From Piezodorus guildinii (lineage: Eukaryota; Arthropoda; Insecta; Hemiptera; Pentatomidae): 64,000 bases of DNA. Within the stretch, counting starts at the first letter, position 1; every line of letters starts with the position of its first letter. The DNA lies in assembly GCA_023052935.1 (NCBI GenBank), contig CM041294.1, positions 14,929,791-14,993,790 of the forward strand, read 5' to 3'. The notes beneath the pieces were generated by a model. It ran no database searches. It had not been told where the DNA came from and worked only from the letters and a program-made list of their open reading frames with translations. Both the position numbers and the translations under genes were made by a program. Shown one piece after another: positions 1 through 11,099 of the stretch.

Positions 1-42
1 ATATATATATATTGTTTGATCAGTTCTCGACTGTTGATAATT

Positions 43-653
43 TAAGTTTGTGTTGTTCTTAGGTTTCAGTCAATGAATAAACAATTTTATCTATGCGACG
101 TTTCGAGAATTTATTGTTCTCATAATCATGCCTTAACAGTGGAAAAAAAAAAAAAAACAGAACATTAATATTATTATACAATAATTAATATATGATGTTA
201 TTGTTAGAGATATAAAGAAGAGTACATTGAACAATGAATAATCATACAGTAGGTACATAGATATTTTAAATTGGGATTTACATTAAAGATATTATTATAA
301 AATTACTTACAATTTTGGACAAAATAGTGTCTTTAATTAGACATGTTTAGCCTACAAGCTTTGAAAGAACACTGAAAATAAAAAAAAAAGGAATACGTTC
401 AAAGTATGGAAATTTTTAATTAATAATTTATATTTCTTAACCTTCTAATTTAAAATTTAATGTACTCTTCTTTATATCTCTAACAATAACATCATATATT
501 AATTATTGTATAATAATATTAATGTTCTGTTTTTTTTTTTTTTTTTTGTTTTTCCACTGTTAAGGCATGATTATGAGAACAATAAATTCTCGAAACGTCG
601 CATAGATAAAATTGTTTATTCATTGACTGAAACCTAAGAACGACACAAACTTA
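43..653. mobile_element. PLF fold-back element 1 (Penelope-like terminus, inverted dimer)
   Basis: Two arms of about 190 bp (roughly 43-230 and 458-653) are near-perfect reverse complements around a loop of about 230 bp. Each arm carries a hammerhead-like core: on the + strand at 565-601, a CATGATTA start, a GAGAA/TTCTC stem, then CGAAACGTCGC; on the - strand at 95-131. The same stem-plus-CGAAACGT signature recurs in six other places in the window, several with 11-13 bp TSDs. No coding capacity is seen. Hammerhead motifs are known from the terminal repeats of Penelope-like retroelements; assignment to that class is inference. No clear TSD was found for this copy. Confidence 0.6.
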
Positions 654-824
654 TATTTATTTATTTTTTTATGGGCCTTATTATATAGGAAATCGTCCAA
701 TATTCATTAATTTTACGCTCAACATTTTTGATTTTCAGAGGTTTTTTTTATACAATTATTCTGTATCTTTTTCTGAATATATTTTTTTAATATATATTTT
801 TTTAATATTTTTTATTGAAATTTA

Positions 825-1705
825 CAACTGTACAAAAAATACATAAGTACAATATGCTGAAATGTTATAACACATGAAATAAACATGAAGAGAATCTGCC
901 CATTGGCAGTACTCTTTGGTAGTGAGTCTAAACAAGAAGGTCTCGAGGCCATCTTCTTTCAGACGCCTCGGAGGATTATCGTAATGTAAGAGAAAGCAAG
1001 GATTAAAACTAATGGATTAGGGCGGAGTGGAGTTTTTCATGGAAGGTGTGATACCTGTTACGGGCCAAATCAGCAACATATGGAACATTAAGATCATTGT
1101 GGATGATTTTATTCACGAAAAAGTAAGGAGCGTTAAGGATTTTGGATTGTAAGGATTGGATACGTGAAGAGTTTGATGGTTTAGTAGAGCCCAAAAGCTC
1201 TACTCCGTAGGTCCAGATAGCCCTGATGATGGTCTTGTAAATGAGTCTTTTGTAGTTAAGTGAAAGGTTAAAGCGTCTTCTAGTAAGTGTTGGAGTAGCC
1301 GAAATCGTCGTGCAGTTTCTTGTCTCTTCAGTCTTGTATGCGGATTCCTTAGTCGTTTGTCAAGCAGGAGTCCTAAATATCGAATCTGTAGGGCAGGATG
1401 TCTTAGGTTTTCGACGAAGGATAAAGGTAATTTGTTGGGATTTATTGAAATTGATTTTAATTCTCCAATTCTGACACCATACCCATAAGTCTCTGATGTG
1501 GGATTGGAGAGTTTGAGAGGCAATTGTAGGATCGTTGTTAACCGAAAAACACGCAATTGTCATCGGCATAGGTAGAAAGGAATGTGTTAGGATGGGTTGG
1601 GATATCAGCTGTATATACTGTGTAAAGAATGGGTCCTAGGATACTGCCTTGAGGAACCCCAGCCCGACTGGGTGAAGAGAGATGAATAGGAACTATTGTG
1701 GTTTA
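825..1705 (-). pseudogene. NLR-1 non-LTR retrotransposon, RT fragment to 3' end
   Basis: Read on the minus strand, the piece begins at about 1705 with the RT motif GVPQGSILGPILYTVYTADI, then the catalytic YADD box (coded near 1565-1550). It continues through the thumb and C-terminal region (ILNAPYF, NKIIHNDLNVPYVADLARNR, EKLHS) to the degenerate PRRLKRRWPRD-like C-terminus near 960, followed by a 3' UTR ending in an A-rich tail near 830. Several frameshifts and stops interrupt it, so it is dead. The QGSILGP and YADD context is Jockey-like. The element is 5' truncated and lacks the endonuclease and ORF1. It is the most RT-complete NLR-1 copy here. Confidence 0.8.
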
Positions 1706-1805
1706 TTTTTCCGAATATCAAAACTAAATAATATATAGTAGTATATACTATTTTTTATCTGGCTAATACTATAGGTTTTACCGGAGACTGGAGCGCTGCC
1801 TCTGA

Positions 1806-2428
1806 GCCACTGGTGATCTTGATGATATTAATATTTCAGGCATACTTTTGAAAACGTAGAGAATTCAAGTATTTAGGTACAATAATACAGAAAAAATGAA
1901 ATCCAGGAAGAAATAAAGTCCCGGGTAAAGGTGGGGAAAATGGTGTGATTATTCAGTTGCTAAATTACTTAGCTCGCGGCTTCTTTTCTAAAAACTTAAA
2001 GTTAGAATTTATAAAAATATCATCTTCCGACGGTTCTTTAACGGATGTGAAACGTGGCCGCTTACTTTGAAGGATGAACAACAGGCTTAAGGTTTTCGAA
2101 AATAAGGTAATGCTAAAATATTTGGTCCGAAGAGAGATGAGGCCACTGGGGAGTTTAGAAGGTTGCACAACGCGGAATTGCGGAGTTTTTACCCTGTGAA
2201 TATAATTGAGTAAAGTTTGTTGGGCTAGGGAAAGAACGGATTCGAGAAAGGTGGTATTCGCTGAACCGACTGGTAGGCCGAAGCGTCGATGGGAGGAATG
2301 TCATTAAGGCTGATCTCGGTGGCTTGGCTTGACCGGTGAACATTGGACGAGTCTGTGCAGGCGAAGTTTGGTGGTATCGGCATCGAACCTTCGGGTTCGG
2401 TAAGCCTATTATTATTATTATTATTATA
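1806..2428 (+). pseudogene. NLR-4 non-LTR retrotransposon, C-terminal fragment
   Basis: A 5'-truncated, frameshifted copy of NLR-4. It starts in the stretch equivalent to ISGHTFEHVEKFKYLG and runs through the C-terminal region (ETWPLTLKDEQQ, VRREMRPLGSL, RRLHNAELR) to the end. It ends with the conserved 3' hairpin CGAACC-TTCG-GGTTCG (2384-2399) and a (TTA)n tail (2406-2427). Deletions have removed parts of the GRPKRRWEDC region. The organisation (truncated RT, terminal hairpin, trinucleotide tail) matches the six other NLR-4 copies. Confidence 0.75.
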
Positions 2429-3850
2429 CTATATGTGTTGCAGCCGTTTTAAGCCAGCTTTGCGGCTGAAAGCAAATGTTGGGAAAATCTCTCCAATACT
2501 GATAATGGTTAAGATATTAAATGAAAACAAAAAATACAATAAGGATATGCTGTTTATTTTTTCTCCACACAACTTGGAAACAACCCTTTTTAGAAAATTT
2601 ATTTAAAAAAAAAAGTACAATGCTTACATGATCGAAATTTCTACATCAAGTAGTGCGATGATATGATTATACAAGAAAAAAAGTTGTGTGTGAGACTTGT
2701 TTCTAACCATCCTTTTTATAGTGCACTAAAAGTTTCAGTTAATATTTTTTTCTTAAATTTTAAAAATTTAAATGTTAAATTTTCTTGGCTACATAGGTAT
2801 TGTGTAGTATGAAACGAAAATGCAGATAGCATTTTTTTTTTTTTTTTTTTTTTTTTTTTGTTTTTTCCCGGTCTGAAATATAAAAATTACTGTAATTTAT
2901 AATTTTCAAAGAAAACTTATTTTGTCAGCAAGAAGAATTTTCAAACTCTGGAAACAGTTTATTCTCAGTTACTAAAATTTATGTCACTTAAACCTATCAT
3001 ATAGATGTGTGATCTATATTAGTTTTATATTTTTTTACTGTGCGTAAACATCGCAAAAAATGAATTTTTGAAAATACGCATAATTAGGAATAAAATATAT
3101 TTTTAGATATTTATTTATTTATATTTGGGGTGTGTCATGTTGAGCTTAAGTACATTATTTTTTTAGAATTTATTTTATTAAGAGATTTTACAATCTGCTA
3201 CCTTCTGGGGCAATGAGTATCATCAGAAGAAATCATTCATCCCATATGTACATTGTAAATAAAATAAAAATAACTAATAATTAAAGATTAAACAAAGAAG
3301 AAAGAAAAAAAATATAAAATGAATTCAACTACATTAAGAAGTTAAATATGTACCTAATAAAATTAAGTGAAAATAATGTAGAGAATAAATGGATACATAA
3401 TTATACAATATGCCAAGAAACCCCAATAAATATTTAGTCATGAAATATTTGAAGATTCATAATAAGCTTAAACAAAAATACAATACAGTCTGAATATATA
3501 TATAGTAAGATCGAAAATATTGTTTTTAATCCAGGAGTTTATTTTTATAAAGATTACATTACATCATGTAGTTGGTTTATGGTATTTTTGTTTATCAATT
3601 AAAATATTTACAGATCATCCTTACAATTTAATCCTACTGTCTAATCCTCCAAACAGTAGACCGAGTCGCAAGTGGTTTGATTATGAATTTTAGTTGTCAT
3701 ATAACCTTTGTATTTAATGAATCTATTTATTCATTTAAATTATCGATATAAAAAGAAACTTGAAACGATACAAAATAGTTCGTTGTAACCGTCTCTGGTT
3801 CATTTTTGAAATATAAAATTATTTTGTATTGAGGATGTATAGTCGACTGT
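2429..3850. other. AT-rich DNA without recognised genes
   Basis: Nothing coding is recognisable. A poly-T run occupies about 2830-2862. The stretch 3150-3260 resembles the 3' end of a minus-strand non-LTR element (A-rich end, then CTTAATAAAATAAATTC-like sequence) but carries no readable RT. Confidence 0.4.
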
Positions 3851-4096
3851 AGAAACTATTATAGGTGAAATAATCAGGAGTCAGTCTTTTTTTTTTTTAA
3901 TATTTTTAATTTTTCCAACGTTTCGGCTCATGCTTGTGAATAAACATAAAATGCTTAGAAAAGCATAAACTCAGTTTATGCTTGGACATGGCTCAGTAAT
4001 GCCCTGATGATGGCTCACAAGCTTGAGGCGAAACGTCGGCAAAATTAAAATGTAAAAAAAAAAAGACTGACTCCTGATTATTTCACCTATTATAAA
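3851..4096. mobile_element. PLF fold-back element 2
   Basis: A compact hairpin-type element. The left arm (about 3851-3940) is the reverse complement of the right arm (about 4003-4096), including the outer TATAGGTGAAATAATCAGG block. The right arm contains CCTGATGA, an imperfect stem GGCTC...GAGGC, and GAAACGTCGGC at 4003-4040, which matches the hammerhead CUGAUGA...GAAA core. A stem III and a UH cleavage triplet are not obvious, so activity is doubtful. The class assignment rests on similarity to the other PLF copies. Confidence 0.6.
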
Positions 4097-4320
4097 ATTA
4101 TTTTTGTTTAGGTTATTGTGATAATTCCTGCTAGTGTCTCTTCAAAACAAACACATCAAAAGACATATAAAATAAATATTATATATTAATTTTTAAAATT
4201 TAGGAAGCAAACAGCTAAATTTATTTAGAATTTTACATCAAAATCTGTAAGAAAAAAATATATTTTTTATTAAAAACAATTCGACTTTGTGATGCAGATC
4301 ATTAAAGCTATTTGTGAAAG

Positions 4321-4322
<2 letters not shown>

Positions 4323-4382
<60 letters not shown>
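4323..4382. repeat. (AT)n microsatellite
   Basis: About 30 uninterrupted AT dinucleotides. It generates a spurious isoleucine/tyrosine-rich reading frame on the minus strand. Confidence 0.95.
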
Positions 4383-4388
<6 letters not shown>

Positions 4389-4521
4389 ATGTATAATTTG
4401 CTAAAACCCGAAGTGATTGATAAAACTTTATATGTTTTTTTTGTTATCATGTAAAATAATAAACCATTGTAATAGGTCAAAAAAAAAAAAAAAAAAAATT
4501 GCTTTCCCTCATAATTTGAGG

Positions 4522-4898
4522 AATTGAGACGTTGATTTCCAAAAGGTACTATATCCATTCTGGGGAATTTTACAGGAAGCGCGAAAATCTCTCATTACTA
4601 TATTATTAAACTAGCCAATTTGATTCTTTTCGCATTAAAATCAAGAATTATTTCTTTACCATATTAAAGTTATGAAATGAAATGTTCTGTTATGATTTGG
4701 AATGAAAATAAATGTGTAATAAGCATCTTAAGAAATTAATAGCATTTCTAAATCACGTTATTAAAGGACATGAGTGTTCATTAAATACAATCAAATTTAA
4801 GATTTAGTTAAAACTCAATGAGGAGAATATAAATACGTCTAAAAATCAATTTCGTAAAAAATGTCCTTTAGTACCTTTTGGAAATCAACGTCTCAATT
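4522..4898. mobile_element. MITE-G, short copy (377 bp)
   Basis: Terminal inverted repeats of about 28 bp begin AATTGAGACGTTGATTTCC and continue AAAAGGTAC, and are exactly mirrored at 4871-4898. There is no coding capacity. The same ends bound the larger copy at 28869-30130, and single ends occur at 10866, 18053 and 49855, so this is a dispersed family. AATT flanks every end, as part of the TIR or as a target preference. The superfamily is not recognised from the TIR. Confidence 0.75.
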
Positions 4899-4929
4899 AA
4901 TCCGAATGACGAATAAAACAAAATCTGTT

Positions 4930-6460
4930 TTAAAGTCTACACGCCGTCCGCTGCTTTTCTCCGAAAGTACTAGACTAATTTTTTTTAAATACGGTACAAA
5001 AATGTTAGGGTATTAAACGATGATCCTAACACGTTGATATCTGCTGATTAGTTCTAAATTGGCGGACGTTTTAAATTATTAAATTAAAAAATTGTCATTT
5101 TTGAAGATGGAGAAAAAATTTATTAGATTTTTTTTAACCAATAAATCGCGAATAATTATATAAAAGAGGAAAATAAATGAAAACGTTTCGAGATGCGTAG
5201 AATCCGAATAATGAATAAATCCGCTTGTCCGCCGTCCGCGGCATATCTCCGAAACTAATGGACTAATTTTTTTGAAATTCGCCACAAAAATACTAGTCCA
5301 TGCAACGATGATCCTAACACCTGGACGTTGATATCAGCAGTTTATTTTTAAAATGGCGACTGATTATACGTCTTTAATTCCATAACTGAGTTATTTTTGA
5401 AGATAGTAAAAATGTATTAGTGTTTTTAACCAAAAAACCGCGAATAATTATCAAAAAAAAATAGAAAAAAATTGAAATTTTACCGATAAATACGCTTTTA
5501 TATAAATAAATACGCCGATAAATAAGTTATTTTTGGAAATGGAGAAAAATATTGGGTTGTGTCAAATGAAATGTCCGTTTTCAAGGTAAAGGATTTTTAT
5601 TAAAAATACGATATAAAAACAAGATAATTTTATTCGAAGTATTTACCTTCTTTTCTACACATTTTCCTAACGTGTCACCAACTTTTTTATCCCCGAACTG
5701 AAAAACTCTGAGCTTTGAAGTGAAACAAAATTTGAAAACTCACTTTTCACTTGATCATCATTTTCAAAAAGTTTTTCTTTGACGAAGGTGTTTAAATTCC
5801 TGAACAGGTGGTAATCTGTTGGAGACAAGTCATGAGAATATGGTGGGTGCGGAAGAACTTCGTAGATCGTATCGGAGATCATGAGGTACCCATGTATTAA
5901 GCTTTCTTACTTTCCCAATACACTTCAAATGTCTGGAAACGGTAGATGCACTTGCATTTAGTTGTGCTGAGAGTCCTTTAACTGTTTGGTAGGGGTTTCC
6001 TTCTACTGTATGTTTGAAGACATCGTTGTCTATTACGGACGGAGGTCTTCCTCGGGCATGTTTTCCAAGTCGGTATCCCTAGCTGAAAACGTAGCAAACC
6101 AACGGCAAATGGTCCGTTCATTAACACTACCTTCCCCAAACGCCTTGCAAATATTTCTAGCGGCCACAGCTGCTCGTACAAAAATATTACTCGAAAATCG
6201 CGTGTTTCCATGTTCATATTTGGAGGTATACTAAAAATTGGGTAATTGATTGGGAAGCTAATGTTTATAATACAAAGGTAGAGGATTAGTAACTGTTTAC
6301 TTTAAATATGTAAACATTCGGAAGAAAACAACAGAGACCTGCGAAATCCTTTATGTATATCAGAAACTATAAAATCGGACTTTTCATGTGAAACAACCCA
6401 ATATGTATCATTAGAATCAGTAAAGGGCGATAAATAAAATACAAAACAATTACAGTAAAT
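4930..6460. repeat. Unclassified repeat U1, interrupted by mariner
   Basis: Two diverged direct units (about 4935-5230 and 5225-5550) share CGCCGTCCGC, AACGATGATCCTAACACC, TTGATATCAGC, AGTTATTTTTGAAGAT and CCGCGAATAATT blocks. The same blocks recur at 16215-16840 and 17640-17745. After the mariner insertion U1 resumes at 6402 with ATTAGAATCAGTAAAG...CGATAAATAAA, matching 16805-16835. No protein or terminal repeats could be recognised. Confidence 0.55.
5552..6401 (-). mobile_element. Mariner element, internally deleted (850 bp)
   Basis: TIRs TTGGGTTGTGTCAAATGAAA (left) and TTTCATGTGAAACAACCCAA (right) are flanked by TA dinucleotides (5550-5551, 6402-6403), the mariner target duplication. On the minus strand the transposase N-terminus (about 6217-5880) gives a helix-turn-helix region including DTDLEDKPRGRPPSVIDND-like and LSAQLNASASTVSRHLKCIG residues. 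The frame then jumps to the C-terminal part (5882-5667) with LPHPPYSHDLSPTDYHLF. The middle, holding the first two Asp residues of the DD34D triad, is deleted, so the element is non-autonomous. It sits inside repeat U1. Confidence 0.85.
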
Positions 6461-6770
6461 CATCTCCAAATTATTTATTCAGCCTATCTATAAAACCACT
6501 TAGTGTGTCTTAAAAAGCAACCACTGTTTTGGTAAATGAATCATTTTAATACGATCTCTGATAACTTGGAAACATGAGATACCATCGGGTATAAAAAGGT
6601 TATTGATACAATGGATGCGTATTCTTCGTCAAAACAATCAAACAACGAGGATAAAATGGAAGAATGAACGCTGTCTCTTGATTACGCACGAACACATTTC
6701 TGTTCATTTAGACGAGTTTGATTTTTTTTGTTCGTTCTGAACATCCATAATTTTTTTATTTTCTATGTTA

Positions 6771-6830
6771 CTAGCTGTAACCCGCGTCTTTGCTCGCGAA
6801 TATTTTATTTGGTCTTTATTTAAATTTTCA
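6771..6830 (-). mobile_element. Possible Helitron-type 3' end
   Basis: On the minus strand the sequence reads GCGAGCAAAGACGCGGGTTACAGCTAG followed by T. The CTAG terminus next to T, after a GC-rich partly self-complementary stretch, fits Helitron 3' ends. A nearly identical end is at 63797-63823. The 5' end of this element was not located. Confidence 0.35.
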
Positions 6831-7240
6831 TAAGTGCGTTTATGAGTGGTAACTATGAAACGCATGTGATAGAGCAGTTGTTTGGAGATGTGGTAACAAA
6901 GAAACTACAAATAAAAAAACTCATTTTATTTTTTTCTTACTGGTTTGTTTTATTGGTGGCTGCACTCTCAACCAACTTCTTTACAGTATAGTCAAAACGG
7001 TCAACAACCACTCAATTATTATAAATTTTCAAGAAATATAAATATTGTATTTTTATTAATTACATTTATCAAAGTTGTTATGAATTGGAAATATCCCCAT
7101 TCGTAAGATCAATGGATATCAATCTCAGTTATGTTGCAAACGTGACTATATACCACGATTACGTTACAGCTAAAATATATTGAGTAATTTTGAGTATGCC
7201 TACTTCTACTGGATCGCTATTGTATATTTAACAGAATAAA

Positions 7241-7366
7241 ATGGCAACTTATTCGACTAAAATTGGACTGGGCTCGAATATTTCAGCGGTGCTGGGTGAT
7301 AGAGAGGAAACCATTGAATTAGTTTTTGATTTTCTTAAGGAGCAGTCATTATTATCGAAATTATAA
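7241..7366 (+). CDS. Small ORF of unknown origin (41 aa)
   Basis: A short clean ATG-to-TAA frame encodes a 41-residue acidic/hydrophobic peptide (starts MATYSTKIGLGSN, ends QSLLSKL). It has better codon texture than its AT-rich surroundings. No homologous copy is seen elsewhere in the window and no family is recognised. It could be a retroelement leader or gag remnant, an exon piece, or chance. Neighbouring DNA has no other coding signal. Confidence 0.15.
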   Translation: MATYSTKIGLGSNISAVLGDREETIELVFDFLKEQSLLSKL

Positions 7367-7603
7367 AGACCACTCCTAGTCAGTTTTTAATCAATACATT
7401 TTTTTTTTCTCTCAGTTACTCATTACCTAATAGTTCTTTCTTATAAAGGTTGAATATGCATATAGTGTCTAGACGTTGATGACCTTAGGGTTTTACGCCT
7501 TAAAACCAAAACGAACAAACAAACAATATTCGACTAAAGTTAGAATTATGGTTGATGAGGATAGTGTTTTTAAAACAACTTAACCGATTATTATAATTAA
7601 TCT

Positions 7604-7888
7604 GTTTATTTATTTATTTAACGTCACTTTATGCTACTATGGCTAATCTGCCGATGTTACCGTGGGAGTCCTAAATTTTGCCTATCCAGGTTTTATTATA
7701 ATAGGGATCTTTGACGAGTACCTGACATCGCACAGGCTCGGGACCACCTTTTAACGTCCCCTCCGAAGGACGGCGTAGCTAAGGATTTTTTACTCCCATT
7801 AAAAAATCCTAGGACCACCTGCGGGTTTGAACCCGTGACCTTTAGGATGGGAGGCTGTTACGCTAGCCACCCAGCTACAAGTGATCCC
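7604..7888 (-). mobile_element. SINE-A copy with 13-bp TSD
   Basis: A tRNA-derived SINE. On the minus strand it starts GGGATCACTTGTAGCTGGGTGG, has the B box GGTTCAAACCC, a body with GGTGGTCCCGAGCCTGTGCG and GATCCCTATnnTAATAAAACCTGG, and ends in (ATAA)n. Perfect TSDs TTATAATTAATCT flank it (7591-7603, 7889-7901). Confidence 0.9.
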
Positions 7889-8591
7889 TTATAATTAATC
7901 TAATATAGCTATAAATATATTGTTTCTAATATCGAGGTATATTGAAAAAATATAACAAAAACTACAGATCATTATCTTTGTTTGCGGTTTGGCAAATTCA
8001 ATTTGATAAATAAAATAATTTAAGTTAAAATTTCTACAAATTACGAAAGATGTTGATATTGACTATGTAATGGGGCTATATAAAAGAAATACAGGTGAAT
8101 AGCAATGAACTACTCTGTTTATGATAAATAAAAGATTATTATTTCATGACATATATCAATTTTATTTACTCAATGTTACAATTACATACCAGTACCAAGT
8201 AGCCACATCCGAATTATTTAATAACATCGTTTTATCTTTTAAACATAGCCGTTGTATATCATCACAACTAAATTTTGGGTGAAGCCTTCCTTCAGAAAAA
8301 AAACTTGTTTATTTAGGATCCAGAAATAAGACCTTTTATGTTGTTGTTTTATTTTAAACGAAATATTAACACTTCGAATTATTTTTAAAAATTAATTATA
8401 ATTCAACATGTGTCTACGGTAACCTACACTCAAAACATGGATAAGATGCTGAATATGCTTAAATATATTTCTTATAAATTGGAATAGTATCTTTGCTAAT
8501 TAATTCAATTAAGATGATTTTTCTTTCAGATAGTTAGAAATTTTTTCGTCATTCAAATGAGTACTTAAAATTTTTCTGGAAACGTATATTG

Positions 8592-8709
8592 ATATGTATT
8601 TTATTTTAATTGGAAACTATGGAGTGAATGTATATTTTATCCTATCCTCGTCGACAACTAATATGTATTTTATTATAACTGGAAACTATGGAGTGAATAT
8701 ATATTTTAT
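8592..8709 (+). repeat. Local direct repeat, 49-bp unit x2
   Basis: Segments 8592-8640 and 8661-8709 are near identical (ATATGTATTTTATT...GGAAACTATGGAGTGAAT), separated by 20 bp. No coding content. Confidence 0.8.
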
Positions 8710-8869
8710 AAATAGAAACGCATAGAAACTATCAGCACACACTTATATTTGAATTAATAATCGCATATGTAAATATATGGGAAGGTTACTGGGAACCAGT
8801 ATTGCCACAGTTAAACACATTTTTTTTACTTTTAAAAAATATATTTATCAACCATTTAGAATAGTAATA

Positions 8870-8967
8870 AAAACTACCCTCTTTTAAGTTGGACCAAATA
8901 ACAGAAACGAAGTTTGATCGAAATCGATTCAGTAATTTCAGTTTATCGCGAACAAACGTGACACGAG

Positions 8968-9042
<75 letters not shown>
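8870..9042 (+). repeat. Retroelement-like 3' tail ending in (TA)n
   Basis: A stretch GAAATCGATTCAGTAATTT...TATCGCGAACAAACG leads directly into about 36 TA units (8971-9042). The phrase resembles the 3' ends of RTE-type elements in insects, which end in simple repeats. No RT is attached. Confidence 0.35.
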
Positions 9043-9047
<5 letters not shown>

Positions 9048-9112
9048 ATGGACTCGAAAAATTAAATATTCTTTCATTTGAAAATGTGTTTGTGAGATAT
9101 TAAAGAAACAAA

Positions 9113-9998
9113 ATCTGGTGCGGGCAACACACGACTTTCACTTAACTCTGTTTCTAAAATCGAATAAAGAATTTTAAAGTAAGTTTGAGATAAAAATGAG
9201 TGAAACCATTTAAGAATTAATTAAATTGAATTTATATAGAAACATGTGTTTTATTAAAAAAATTATTATATTATTATGTAAAATAATCAGTTAGTTTTAT
9301 CTTCTTTTTATCACTCTCTATTAACTTTTAATAGCATGAGTATGAGATAATATTTTTCTAAAATCTTTAGCTTTCCAACGGTATATTATACATGTATATT
9401 ACTGCTCTTATGTTCAAAAACGAAAAATTGCATTAAAAAAATATTTTTTCGGTTTTCTCCTTTAGTTGGGTATCGAATTTATTCAATTTATATATTTACT
9501 TGTTTTTCATCAGCGTTAACAGGATAATATAGTTATTTTTATTGAAACTACAAAATTAAAGGTACTTTAGGGGAAAACAATTGAAAATATCGGCATTTAA
9601 GCCCTGTTAGACCATTTTAATCAGAACAAAACCTACATGATATTAAAGCCTACTAAATTTTACATCGATATAGTGAGTTTATTCAAAATCGTCGGAACCG
9701 TTTTCGAGAAAACCGAAAAAAGGTGCAAAATGCATGGTATAAAGTGGCTCTTCTGGTAAGCTCATTTTAATGAAAAAGGTTTTGTAACGTCTCGGGCGTA
9801 TAATTGTCTTAAATATGAAATTTCAGTTTCATTGGATATACCGTTTCCGCCCGGGAGTTACCACACACACAGACCTTTTTGAGGAACTTGGTTATTTGGA
9901 CTCAGGGGACCCTAAAACGTGTATTTCTGTTGAAAACTGGAATTCGAAAATTTTCACGATCGCAATACTTCCCCTTACCATATATAGTAAGTGAAAGT
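9113..9998 (+). mobile_element. HLE copy 1, near full length
   Basis: A good reference copy of the most abundant family. The 5' end is ATCTGGTGCGGGCAACACAC followed by GACTTTCACTTA. The 3' end is a palindrome around TATATA (ACCATATATAGTAA here), then GTGAAAGT. The 5' TTTCACTTAC and 3' GTAAGTGAAA are subterminal inverted repeats. It inserts between an A-run and an A-run. Internal landmarks are CCAACGGTATATTATACATG, GGCATTTAAGCCCTGT, TTTTACATCGATATAG, CATGGTATAAAGTGGC, CGTCTCGGGCGTAT and CGATCGCAATACTT. No ORF is conserved between copies. Subterminal repeats plus a 3' hairpin fit Helentron-type non-autonomous elements; this is inference. Confidence 0.65.
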
Positions 9999-10524
9999 AA
10001 AACTCCATTGTTCAATACAAATTCTCATTGCTCACGTAGTTAGGTTTGTGAAAATCTCTTTCCAATCTCTTGTAGGCAACAATTAGTCAGGGTATAATTT
10101 TTATTTCATACACAGTGCTAACGCTTACATACATTTTATATGTATTGTTCTGGCGAGAAATAGGCATTCACTGTAAGTATAACCCGATTGTTTTTTAGCA
10201 ATAAGAGTCTTTGTCGAAAGTTCTTCAAAAGAATCAGATGAATGATGTTGAGGTATCTAGTTTTAACTGAGATGTTTTACAAGTCCCTTAAGGACATCCG
10301 TACGTTGAATGAGTACTAGGTAATTGTGTAGTGTCAAACAATGGGTTGATTGTTGAGGCAAACAGGTGGGCAAACGTCATATCCAAGCGAGTTGACGTGC
10401 CGGGAATGTAATGGTCCAAATGAATTATGATTGAAGTTGATAAGAACGAAGCTTAGCGGCGCTCGAAAATATTTTGAAAAAACGCACTGACATTAAAACA
10501 TTAGTCACTGGTGTCACCAGCATT
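9999..10524. other. No recognised feature
   Basis: Unique-looking AT-rich sequence between HLE copy 1 and SINE-A; no coding signal seen. Confidence 0.4.
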
Positions 10525-10821
10525 GTTTGTTTGTTTGTTTATTTATTTAACATCACTTAATGCTGCTATGGCTAATCGGACGATGCTACAGTGGGAGTCC
10601 TAAATATTGCCTATCCAGGTTTTATTAGGATAGGGATCTTTAACGAGTGAGTACCTGACATCGCACAGGCTCGGGATCACCTTTTAACGTCCCCTCCAAA
10701 GGACGGCATAATTAAGGATTATTAACTCCCATTAAAAAATCCTAGGACCACCTGCGGGTTTGAACCCGAGAACTTTAGCATAGGAGGCTGTTATGCTAAC
10801 CACCCAGCTACAAGTGATCCC
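10525..10821 (-). mobile_element. SINE-A copy with 13-bp TSD
   Basis: Same structure as the 7604 copy, full length. It has the B box GGTTCAAACCC and an A/T-rich tail (ATAAATAAACAAAC on the minus strand). Perfect TSDs TGTCACCAGCATT lie at 10512-10524 and 10822-10834. Confidence 0.9.
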
Positions 10822-10865
10822 TGTCACCAGCATTTATTTATAGTAAAGTTCCAGAAGTTCCTTTC

Positions 10866-10905
10866 CGATTGAGACGTTGCTTTCCAATAGGGCATTTTTT
10901 TAGAA
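10866..10905. mobile_element. MITE-G single terminus
   Basis: GATTGAGACGTTGCTTTCCA matches the MITE-G terminal repeat with few changes. No partner end is found nearby, so this is a solo end or a decayed copy. Confidence 0.4.
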
Positions 10906-11099
10906 ATTATTTTTTTACATATTTGTATTCTCATCAATTAGTTTTATCTAACTCTTCTATTTGATTTTATATAATGAACAGTCAAGTCCTTTGTAGAAAT
11001 ATAATTATCTTTTAAAGGTACCAATTACACATTTAGTTTCGTTACTAATCATACCAAAACATTTTATTTGATAACTTTAATATGTCGATATAACATTCT

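Noticed and set aside
2343..2606. 87-residue ORF beginning at the NLR-4 3' end
   Set aside because: It starts in the NLR-4 UTR, reads through (TTA)n as poly-Leu and continues in anonymous DNA.
4238..4558. 106-residue frame rich in Ile/Tyr and Phe runs
   Set aside because: Produced by the (AT)n tract and a poly-A run.
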